DNA of 14,979 nucleotides from UBA9619 sp964630665 (GTDB lineage Bacteria > Pseudomonadota > Gammaproteobacteria > Arenicellales > UBA868). Below, one piece after another: positions 7,279 to 13,432 of this stretch (positions are counted from its first letter, which is position 1; every line of letters begins with the position of its first letter). The translations under genes were made by a program, and so were the position numbers. The DNA is taken from assembly GCA_964630665.1 (NCBI GenBank), contig CAZVVN010000076.1:1-14979 (forward strand). The letters run 5' to 3'. The notes beneath the pieces were generated by a model. The model did no database searches and was not told the DNA's origin. It worked only from the letters and a program-made list of their open reading frames with translations.

Positions 7279-7590
7279 CTACGTATCCCTTTCGAAGGCA
7301 TAATCACGGACAGTAGAGGACACTGTGATGCGATAGGAGGAAAAGATCTCTTCCTTTGCCTGCTTCATAACGCGGACATGTTCGGGATGGTGTCGCCAGG
7401 TCCGTACGGCGTCCTCGTCCCGCCAGAATGACAATGACAACCGTTTACGCGGGTCAGAGCGGCTTTCAAAGCCCTCCACCGAGATGAAACCATCAATGGT
7501 GTGAACGTCCGGGTAGACCTTTTCGGCGAGGGACTCGTACTCGTTTTCGCAGCCAGGTCTGATGAAATACTCTATGGTGACGCTGATCAT
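7279..7590 (-). CDS. ABM-fold (antibiotic biosynthesis monooxygenase-like) protein
   Basis: A 103-residue protein from the ATG at 7590, which has a perfect AAGGAG seven bases upstream; a longer frame back to 7638 starts with no such site. The sequence begins MISVTIEYFIRPGCE and contains SLSFWRDEDAVRTWRHHPEH (about 53-72), typical of the dimeric ferredoxin-like ABM fold, in which one small beta-alpha domain forms the whole protein. Such proteins are cofactor-free oxygenases, haem-degrading enzymes or simple ligand-binding helpers, so the reaction here is open. It precedes the dioxygenase gene on the same strand. The upstream 150 bases hold a cluster of palindromes that may be an operator. Confidence 0.8.
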   Translation of the reverse strand: MISVTIEYFIRPGCENEYESLAEKVYPDVHTIDGFISVEGFESRSDPRKRLSLSFWRDEDAVRTWRHHPEHVRVMKQAKEEIFSSYRITVSSTVRDYAFERDT

Positions 7591-7597
7591 CGGTGTT

Positions 7598-7603
7598 CTC
7601 CTT
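7598..7603 (-). promoter_or_regulatory. Ribosome binding site deciding the ABM gene start
   Basis: Minus-strand AAGGAG seven bases before the ATG at 7590. It selects that codon over the frame's upstream start at 7638, and conserved ABM sequence begins right after it. Confidence 0.75.
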
Positions 7604-7633
7604 TTCAAAGAAAAGTCTACCGCGTTGTGCTTG

Positions 7634-7667
7634 TTCACGTGAAGCCAGTTTGTGAAACTGTTGTCAG
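7634..7667. promoter_or_regulatory. Clustered palindromes, candidate operator
   Basis: Three inverted repeats lie side by side: TTCACGTGAA (7634-7643, perfect), CAGTTTgtgAAACTG (7646-7660, perfect 6-bp arms) and CTGttgtCAG (7658-7667). They sit 44-77 bases upstream of the ABM gene start and 75-108 bases upstream of the plus-strand ORF at 7742, a fitting place for a repressor or activator of either. On the minus strand CTGACA (7667-7662) resembles a -35 box, but no good -10 follows. No regulator gene is seen in the window. Confidence 0.45.
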
Positions 7668-7741
7668 AGGGTCCGATCTTGTTGTCTTTCGATTCGTCAG
7701 CGAGTTTAGACTACCCTGAGTAGTGGATTAGGAAAGGTACT

Positions 7742-7930
7742 ATGGCCAAATTCTGGAAACAGGTTCGAGCATTACTGGAACCGCCAAAACATCCCGGGGA
7801 CGCGAAGGCCAAGGTTGAGCCGATCACCGCGGAACTGCAGGCTGCCCGGGCAGCCTGGCAAAGCGAACAGACGATCGCTAATGCGGTGCGCTATATCACC
7901 CTGCTGGAGCTCTCAATCCGGGTCAGATAG
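7742..7930 (+). CDS. Small hypothetical protein
   Basis: A 62-residue frame with ATG at 7742 and a purine-rich AGGAAAGG a few bases upstream. It is Lys/Arg- and Ala-rich, begins MAKFWKQVRALLEPPKHPGD and continues with a likely helical region (ITAELQAARAAWQSEQ, then NAVRYITLLELSIRV). No membrane segment, signal peptide or recognised motif. It is the only plus-strand gene candidate in this block and runs convergent to the enolase-type gene, ending 42 bases from it. It could be a real small protein or the N-terminal remainder of a longer gene cut off by rearrangement. Confidence 0.45.
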   Translation: MAKFWKQVRALLEPPKHPGDAKAKVEPITAELQAARAAWQSEQTIANAVRYITLLELSIRVR

Positions 7931-7972
7931 GCACTATGGCCGCGTCAGCCAGCCGGCGCAGGTCAGCCGATC

Positions 7973-9094
7973 CTATCGAAGCGAGTCGCGGTCGCAGACC
8001 AGCTGGTGCACCGTGGCCGCTTCCATCGCTGGCCAGTCGACGCCAAAACCGAGCCCCGGCTCAGTCGGTGCATACACATGCCCGTCAGGTTGTGTCCGGA
8101 TCACCCCCTGCATTCCGTACTCAAAAGTCTCGAATGGCAGCGGCTGTTCGTAGTAGCTGCAGTTTCCACAGCCTAGCATCAGGTGCAGGTTGGCTGCCGA
8201 AGGCAGGGTATAGCCCCAGGACATGAGCTCACAGCGCATCCCGGCCGCTTCTGATATTGAAACGGCCTCACGAGCCGGTGTGATACCACTCAGGATGGTG
8301 GCATCGGTGCGCGTCGTATTCCATGCTCCCATTTGGATGGCCTCCTGGAACAAAGAAAGATCCTGAACCCAGTTGCCTGATGGGATCACTGGAATGTCCA
8401 CCTGCTTAACCAGATTTCGGTAGCCGGCCAGATCGTAGTCCGGCAGTGGCGCTTCCAGCCAGGTAAACCCTAGTCCTGCCAGGGCTTTCGCTACTTCGAG
8501 AGCGCTGGCGTGATCGTAGTTGTTCTCGGCATCGAGCATCAGGGCAAGGTTTGGGTAGCAGCGACGGGCTTCCCGCGCGAGTTCAAGATCCCGCGCCGGT
8601 ATGCACCAGGTGTGAAACTTGACCGCCTGAAACCCCTGTCGTACCAGATCTTCGATCACAGACATATAGGCGTCGATGTCCTCAAGCATGGGTGTGCTGG
8701 CATAGGCCGGGATTCGATCGAGTCGACCGCCGAGCAGTTGGCAGATCGGTTTTCCTGCCAACTTGCCAGCGATATCCCACAGGGCGATGTCGATCAAGGC
8801 CAGCGCGCCAGGAGGTTGTGGAAAGACCCGGGGGCGAAGTTCGTGAAGGATCGCATCCCGATCATATGGATCCCGACCGATCAGGATCGGAATCAGATGG
8901 CGCAGGGATTCGGCTGTGTACCGGTCGTAGTCGCAAGATGTCGCGTTCCAAATGCCAGCTACACCCTCGATTCCGGCATCGGTGAAGATCCGGATCAGCG
9001 TGTTACTCTGGTGTTGCGCCGGTAGATCATCGGACCACGTGTAGTGGCAGGTTTCGGGCCCGACGACCCGGATCTCGATACGCTCGATCTGCAT
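7973..9094 (-). CDS. Enolase-superfamily (mandelate racemase/muconate lactonising-like) protein
   Basis: A 373-residue protein with the two-domain enolase-superfamily layout: an N-terminal capping domain ending near ALIDIALWDIAGKLAGKPI (99-117), then the barrel. The first two metal ligands are present: D188 in LMLDAEN and E214 in TWLEAPL. The second-strand motif is K159-x-H161 (VKFHTW). The third ligand position, normally Glu in a PxxxGE context, reads PVIPSGN, giving N241. RTDATILSGITPAREAV (262-278) matches the strand with the conserved Asp, but the following CELMSWG has no His where mandelate-racemase-type members carry one. These enzymes abstract a proton next to a carboxylate, leading to racemisation, dehydration or cycloisomerisation. 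Here the exact reaction is unclear. The gene starts 12 bases after a small ORF and is probably part of the same operon as the Asp/Glu-racemase-like gene. Confidence 0.88.
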   Translation of the reverse strand: MQIERIEIRVVGPETCHYTWSDDLPAQHQSNTLIRIFTDAGIEGVAGIWNATSCDYDRYTAESLRHLIPILIGRDPYDRDAILHELRPRVFPQPPGALALIDIALWDIAGKLAGKPICQLLGGRLDRIPAYASTPMLEDIDAYMSVIEDLVRQGFQAVKFHTWCIPARDLELAREARRCYPNLALMLDAENNYDHASALEVAKALAGLGFTWLEAPLPDYDLAGYRNLVKQVDIPVIPSGNWVQDLSLFQEAIQMGAWNTTRTDATILSGITPAREAVSISEAAGMRCELMSWGYTLPSAANLHLMLGCGNCSYYEQPLPFETFEYGMQGVIRTQPDGHVYAPTEPGLGFGVDWPAMEAATVHQLVCDRDSLR

Positions 9095-9106
9095 GGGGGT
9101 GGTGCC

Positions 9107-9256
9107 TTATTCAGTCAGACTCGGTCCAAAAAGGGAACAGGGCCGCTCGATGACCTCTAGTTCAAGTAGCAGAAGGTCCGGTCCGGTAAAGGGGTCTGGG
9201 TAAAACCCACTGGCTTGAATGTCGCCAGGCACCTGGTTACCAGGGGAATCGGTCAT
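9107..9256 (-). CDS. 49-residue ORF overlapping the upstream stop (ATGA)
   Basis: Easily missed because it is short. The ATG at 9256-9254 overlaps the TGA stop (9255-9253) of the upstream racemase-like gene as ATGA, a classic sign of translational coupling. The frame stays open for 49 codons to TAA at 9109-9107, only 12 bases before the ATG of the enolase-type gene. It thus fills the whole gap between the two enzymes. The product is acidic, with an N-terminal Pro/Gly-rich part (DSPGNQVPGD), FYPDPFTGPD and a Leu/Glu-rich stretch (LLLLELEVIERP) at about 28-39. No family is recognised. It could be a small accessory protein or a coupling leader for the next gene. Confidence 0.5.
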   Translation of the reverse strand: MTDSPGNQVPGDIQASGFYPDPFTGPDLLLLELEVIERPCSLFGPSLTE

Positions 9257-10071
9257 GACAGCATTGAGAGCAAGCGGCCGTGTGGTCGGGTGGGTATCAG
9301 ACCTAGGGTCTTGAATATTCGCCAGTAAAGTGCACTGTCCGACGACACGATTGGTTTACCGGTCAAGCCTTCAAGCCCAGTCTGAAGTGAGACGACCCGC
9401 TGTGGAAGACCGTCGCTGCGCCTGAAATTGGGCATTCCGTTGACCACGATGGCGTCTGCTTGAGGTGCCCGTTCGGCGACCCGCAGCATCGATGTCTCAG
9501 CTGCCTCACCCGGGAAGATCCAGGTCTGATCGTTGACTTCTTGTTGGGTTTCGTACAGTCCGAGGTCGACAAAGTTACCGGCGTACAGCAGGTCGAAACC
9601 AGCTTGTTTCAGGAACCGGGCGATGCCGTCCCGCCAGTCGGGCCAGTAATAAACCGAGTTCAGGGCGATCTTCTCGGCGTTTAGTTCGCGCAATCCCTCG
9701 ACCAGGCACATGCCGGCCATGTGGAAAGGCGTCTCATAAGTATCACTCAGCCGGTGACAGAAGGCAGCAATATCATCGGGTGTTGTTCCGTTGCAGTGGA
9801 CCCAATTCGTGCCCACCTGGCCCAGAACATCTGCGCCGTTGTTTGACATGCAATAGGCAAACTCTTCCAACAGTTCGAAGTTGTCAGCGCGTTGCTTCAG
9901 TTCGTGGGAATAGCCAGGCACATGGAGCATCCGCCCGTGTACGCCAACAGTATCCGGTGCAATGTGCAGAAAGTCGGTCGGTGCAGCGTCGAAATCATGC
10001 GGTGGCGAGGTAAATCCCACCTGGTGGGGAAACAGCTTATTGGCAGGATCCAACCATCTCTTGGGCTTCAT
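9253..10071 (-). CDS. Asp/Glu racemase-superfamily protein (maleate isomerase/arylmalonate decarboxylase-like)
   Basis: A 272-residue protein with ATG at 10071 and a strong AAGGAGG (10083-10077) five bases upstream. The fold is suggested by GADVLGQVGTNWVHCNGT (79-96), where C93 fits the first catalytic cysteine, and by LTGKPIVSSDSALYWRIFKTLG (236-257), closely like the C-terminal KPVVSSNQAL...W region of maleate isomerases and arylmalonate decarboxylases. The second cysteine, expected in a CTNLRT-like motif before that block, is replaced: the sequence reads VVNGMPNFRR (209-218). Single-cysteine members such as decarboxylases exist, so this may be a decarboxylase or a non-racemising variant. 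It is the first gene of a run with the 49-codon ORF and the enolase-type gene. Confidence 0.82.
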   Translation of the reverse strand: MKPKRWLDPANKLFPHQVGFTSPPHDFDAAPTDFLHIAPDTVGVHGRMLHVPGYSHELKQRADNFELLEEFAYCMSNNGADVLGQVGTNWVHCNGTTPDDIAAFCHRLSDTYETPFHMAGMCLVEGLRELNAEKIALNSVYYWPDWRDGIARFLKQAGFDLLYAGNFVDLGLYETQQEVNDQTWIFPGEAAETSMLRVAERAPQADAIVVNGMPNFRRSDGLPQRVVSLQTGLEGLTGKPIVSSDSALYWRIFKTLGLIPTRPHGRLLSMLS

Positions 10072-10478
10072 TCAGTCCTCCTTGCCTGATCGCTAGCAGC
10101 GTGGGTGAATTTTCACGATTCATGACGACACGTTAGGCTCGGTCAAGATATTATCAGGCGGCAATGTACATCGGAACTCGATTTGGCAGGTTGGGGCGGT
10201 GTTTCTGAGATCAATACCTATCCCGGGGATAGCTCCAGCTTTTCGTCTTGTCTGAACTCGAACACTCGTCTCAAGAGAGCCTCCAGAGAACCCTTGATGC
10301 AGGCCTTGGTAATGGTTGTCGTCTAGCGCTTTGGACCTGCTGGTTGCGGGTCCGGGAACTGGCTCAGCAGCGGGGGGTCAGAGAGAAGCTCGAGGTCGCC
10401 CCTGGCACTCGCAAACGCAGCCGCTATATGGTCTGATTCGACCGGGACGGGGGGTTTCAACAGTTCGCCAGATTCTTT
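10072..10478. other. Intergenic region upstream of the racemase-like gene
   Basis: About 400 bases between two minus-strand genes. It should hold the promoter of the racemase-like operon. A minus-strand TTGACC (10146-10141) stands 17 bases from ATGAAT (10123-10118), a poor -10. A small palindrome GTGAAttTTCAC lies at 10105-10116 between that site and the gene. 10250-10440 contains frames on both strands that look partly coding (minus strand ITKACIKGSLEALLRRVFEF) but are broken by stops and lack starts, so they may be gene debris. No terminator with a T-run was found for the methyltransferase gene ending at 10479. Confidence 0.4.
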
Positions 10479-11075
10479 TCAGTTCGTTTGATTTGTCTTA
10501 GGCCGGGCAGTGATCAGGTTGTGCAGGGGATAGGTGGGATGCGACCGAATGTCTGTAAAACCGGTTCTCTGGAGCTGGGTATGAACGTCAATGGCTGCGA
10601 CGCGACGCCCGGTAGCTCTGCTAGGCCCGCCTTCGTCTGGATGTTTCCAGTCGACAATCGCGAGGTATCCACGCGACTTGAGAATACGGCGGCATTCGTC
10701 GAGTACGGCTTCGGGGTCGTCTAGTTCATGGTGGACCTGTACCATGGTGACCAGGTCGACGCTGCAGTCCGGCAGTCCAGTGTCTGTTCCAGCCATGAGA
10801 ACACATTTCAGGTTGCCTAAGGACTGGGCCTGAGCAGATTCATGGACCAGATCAAGCATCCCGGCGAGCACATCACAGGCATGGATGGTTGCGTCAGGCA
10901 TGCGGGCTGCGAAGGGTAGGGCAAGGTACCCTGCACCGGTGCCGATGTCGGCGATCACACCCGTCGGACAGGCTGGCACGACCTGCCAGATCCGCTCCGG
11001 GTCGACGGTTTCCAGTCGTTTGGGATCCTTCAGTCGGTCGATTCGGGCCGGGTCCAGTTTCAGCCGGTCTACCAT
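10479..11075 (-). CDS. Class I SAM-dependent methyltransferase
   Basis: A 198-residue protein of the Rossmann-type methyltransferase fold. Motif I is IADIGTGAGYLALPFA (41-56), the acidic residue ending strand 2 is D68 (IHACDVL), and motif IV/post-I regions read DLVTMVQVHHELDDP (107-121) and LKSRGYLAIVDW, as in UbiE/type-11 methyltransferases. The N-terminus (DRLKLDPARIDRLKDPKRLE) resembles family members that methylate small molecules, but the acceptor cannot be read from the sequence. It begins 39 bases after tpm and is the last gene of the cysS-tpm run. The ribosome site is weak (AGGGA, about 12 bases upstream). Confidence 0.85.
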   Translation of the reverse strand: MVDRLKLDPARIDRLKDPKRLETVDPERIWQVVPACPTGVIADIGTGAGYLALPFAARMPDATIHACDVLAGMLDLVHESAQAQSLGNLKCVLMAGTDTGLPDCSVDLVTMVQVHHELDDPEAVLDECRRILKSRGYLAIVDWKHPDEGGPSRATGRRVAAIDVHTQLQRTGFTDIRSHPTYPLHNLITARPKTNQTN

Positions 11076-11114
11076 GGGCCTAAAGCGGATCCCTGTTGTT
11101 CCATTACACAGCGT

Positions 11115-11783
11115 TCACTGGCCAATGAGCCAGGTTTCCTCATAGGCCTGGTCAATTCCAGCTTCGACGAACAAGGGACTGCGCTGGGCGACGTCCACCC
11201 GTTCGAGTTGTTCCAGGATCCGGGCGGTGTGGTAAAGAGAGTCGACCTCGTCGGCGGTCACGCTGAAGGGCGGTCCTTCCATCTGCGTTTGATCGTAGCT
11301 CAGAGTGCTTAGAAGTCCCCGTCCTCCGGACTTGAGCAGATGGAGAATCCAAGGCACGTACCGGGCTCGGTCGTTTTTGTTCAGCGCAACCAAAGCAGCC
11401 CGGTCCCAGACACCATCGAATGGTCCAATCAGAGAGGAATTGAGTTCGAAAATGTCACCGACGAGAATCTCCAGAGACCCGCTCCGCCAGGCGTCACAGG
11501 CACCCTTGGCAGAGATGACCGGATGCCGGCCGAGATCAACAAACAGGTCCGAAACTGCCTGTTCCGACAGTTCCACGCCAACCACGTCATGACCTTGCTC
11601 GACCAGCCAACCAAGGTCCAAGCTTTTGCCACACAGCGGCACCAGCACCCGGCCCCGCCCGCCTGGAAGGAGGCGATCGACGTAACGCAGCAGCGTCGGG
11701 TTGACCTGCTCGAGATGAAATCGGGTCCGGCCGTCACGCCAGCGGGCAAGCCAAGCATCGCGCTCTACGGCTGACAGCGTCAT
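11115..11783 (-). CDS. tpm: Thiopurine S-methyltransferase
   Basis: A 222-residue bacterial TPMT. The signature opening WLARWRDGRTRFHLEQVNP (11-29) is followed by RVLVPLCGKSLDLGWLVEQG (45-64) with the SAM-binding loop, VVGVELSEQAV (67-77), and FDGVWDRAALVALN in the middle, all characteristic. It transfers methyl from SAM to sulfur or selenium/tellurium compounds, and bacterial members are linked to tellurite and selenite tolerance as well as thiopurine methylation. The length equals that of known bacterial enzymes. It lies 61 bases after cysS, and a joint transcript with cysS and the second methyltransferase is likely, placing two SAM enzymes behind a cysteine-charging enzyme. No strong ribosome site precedes the ATG. 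Confidence 0.93.
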   Translation of the reverse strand: MTLSAVERDAWLARWRDGRTRFHLEQVNPTLLRYVDRLLPGGRGRVLVPLCGKSLDLGWLVEQGHDVVGVELSEQAVSDLFVDLGRHPVISAKGACDAWRSGSLEILVGDIFELNSSLIGPFDGVWDRAALVALNKNDRARYVPWILHLLKSGGRGLLSTLSYDQTQMEGPPFSVTADEVDSLYHTARILEQLERVDVAQRSPLFVEAGIDQAYEETWLIGQ

Positions 11784-11844
11784 GGCGGTTTTTAGCGCAG
11801 CAGCGGCTTAACTGGAATCTGGTAACGACGAGGGCCCCAGCGAC

Positions 11845-13251
11845 TCACTGCCGGTGCCATGAGGTACCGGCAGGACCGTCTTCGATCCGGATACCGGCCG
11901 CTGATAACTGGTCCCGAATCATGTCGGCCTGGGCAAAATCTTTCTGTTGCCGGGCCTGCTGCCTATCTTCGAGGCACTGTTCGATCCATGCCACATCGAT
12001 TTCATCAGCGCGATTCTTCTCGTCGGCGAGTGTTTGCAGTACCTGGTTCGGATCCTGCTGCAGAAGGCCCATCAGTCCAGCAGATGCGACAATGGACCCA
12101 TACAACCGTCGCTGATTTTTCGGCACCGATTCTTTGCTCAAATCTCTGACCAACTGGTGAATTCTTGCAAAAGCCTTTGCAGTATTGAGATCATCACACA
12201 GTGCGGCTGTTACCAGTGAATCTGGTTTCGGGTCTTGTTCCTCCAAGGGGGCTTCGCTGGCGGCGAGTGCCTGGTACCACTTGGCCATTGTGCGCCGGGC
12301 CTCCTGCAGGCGCTTCGAAGTCCAGTCAAGAGGTGCCCGGTAATGGGCCGAGAGTAGGGCAAGTCGAATCGCTTCCGACGGTGCCTGGCCAAGCAGATCC
12401 CGCACCAGCAACACGTTACCCAGGGACTTGGACATTTTCTGTCCTTCTACTGTGACGAAGCCGTTGTGTACCCAGGTGCGGCAGTAAAGGACCCCGTCGT
12501 GAGCGCAGGTGCTCTGCGCGATCTCGTTTTCGTGGTGCGGGAAGATCAGATCACGGCCGCCGCCGTGTATATCGAGGGTAGTACCCAGGTGGCACGCGCT
12601 CATCGCCGAGCACTCGATGTGCCAGCCGGGTCGCCCCCGTCCCCAGGGACTTTCCCAGCCGGGCATCTCGGGCGTAGAGGGTTTCCAGAGTACGAAATCC
12701 ATGGGGTCGCGCTTGTAAGGCGCGATCTCGACCCGGGCGCCGGCGATCATGTCCTCGGTGCTGCGCCCGGAAAGGTGGCCGTAGGCCGGGTATGAGTGCA
12801 CATCAAAGAGCACGTGGCCTTCCGCTTCATAGGCGTTGCCCCTGTCGATCAGATCACCGATCAAGGCAACGATGTGCGGGATGTGTTCGGTGACCCGGGG
12901 CTCGATGTCCGGCTCAGAGACCCCGAGAGCCTGCATGTCATCGTGGTAGGCGGCGATGAATCGCTTTGTGATCACGCCGATGGGCTCGCCGCTTCCCATT
13001 GAAGCGGCGTTGATCTTGTCGTCTACATCGGTAATGTTTCTGACGTAAGTGACTTCTGAGTAGAACAGGCGAAGAAGACGCGCCAGCATGTCAAAGATGA
13101 CTGCAGGCCTGGCGTTACCGATGTGGGCGAGGTCGTAGACGGTTGGCCCACACACGTACATTCCCACCTTGTCCGGTTGCAGCGTTTCAAATGCCTCTTT
13201 TTGTCCACTTAGGCTGTTGTAGAGGACAATATTGGGATCTGGATCGGCCAT
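11845..13251 (-). CDS. cysS: Cysteinyl-tRNA synthetase
   Basis: Charges tRNA-Cys with cysteine in the cytoplasm. From the ATG at 13251 the protein has 468 residues, close to the usual 460. Visible are MYVCGPTVYDLAHIGNARP (31-49) with zinc ligand C34 and the HIGH-type motif HIGN, then WHIECSAMS (C214), HGGGRDLIFPHHENE (H239 and E243 as zinc ligands) and GQKMSKSLGN (KMSKS, 272-276). All four zinc ligands are kept. The frame continues upstream to a TTG at 13302, but the extra 17 residues lie before the conserved IVLYNSLSGQKE start, so I take 13251; neither start has a strong ribosome site. It heads a minus-strand run with tpm and a methyltransferase. Confidence 0.95.
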   Translation of the reverse strand: MADPDPNIVLYNSLSGQKEAFETLQPDKVGMYVCGPTVYDLAHIGNARPAVIFDMLARLLRLFYSEVTYVRNITDVDDKINAASMGSGEPIGVITKRFIAAYHDDMQALGVSEPDIEPRVTEHIPHIVALIGDLIDRGNAYEAEGHVLFDVHSYPAYGHLSGRSTEDMIAGARVEIAPYKRDPMDFVLWKPSTPEMPGWESPWGRGRPGWHIECSAMSACHLGTTLDIHGGGRDLIFPHHENEIAQSTCAHDGVLYCRTWVHNGFVTVEGQKMSKSLGNVLLVRDLLGQAPSEAIRLALLSAHYRAPLDWTSKRLQEARRTMAKWYQALAASEAPLEEQDPKPDSLVTAALCDDLNTAKAFARIHQLVRDLSKESVPKNQRRLYGSIVASAGLMGLLQQDPNQVLQTLADEKNRADEIDVAWIEQCLEDRQQARQQKDFAQADMIRDQLSAAGIRIEDGPAGTSWHRQ

Positions 13252-13367
13252 AAGCGACTGGCAATTAGAGACTGTAAACGGGGTTGGTCTTGTCGATGCC
13301 AAGGTGGCAAGGGGTTCCAGTCACGACCAGAACCGACGAGCAACACGTCAGCCGTGCGTGGTCTGTC

Positions 13368-13373
13368 ATTATA
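13368..13373 (-). promoter_or_regulatory. Candidate -10 box (TATAAT) for cysS
   Basis: The minus strand reads TTTATAATG here, a perfect TATAAT about 115 bases before the chosen cysS start. No strong -35 sequence is seen 16-18 bases upstream, where the DNA is instead the GC-rich hairpin at 13379-13392. The box alone is suggestive, not proof. Confidence 0.4.
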
Positions 13374-13378
13374 AACCA

Positions 13379-13392
13379 ACCCCTGCGGGGGT
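13379..13392 (-). terminator. Weak candidate terminator after the cyclase gene
   Basis: On the minus strand a 5-bp stem (ACCCC/GGGGT, 4-base loop) is followed by TGGTTTATAATG, a partial T-rich tract. It lies 41 bases past the cyclase stop. The stem is short and the tract overlaps the cysS -10 box, so confidence is low. Confidence 0.3.
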
Positions 13393-13432
13393 CGCTTAAA
13401 CGGTATGACAACTGAACGCCTAGAACGACCTG

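Noticed and set aside
7651..7670. TGTGA half-site considered as a CRP binding site
   Set aside because: The second half reads TGTCA rather than TCACA, and the palindromes present have different symmetry.
8510..9025. 171-codon plus-strand frame
   Set aside because: Lies wholly antisense to the enolase-superfamily gene, whose frame carries clear conserved motifs; it is a mirror effect of codon bias.
11340..11774. 144-codon plus-strand frame
   Set aside because: Antisense to tpm, which is certain from its motifs.
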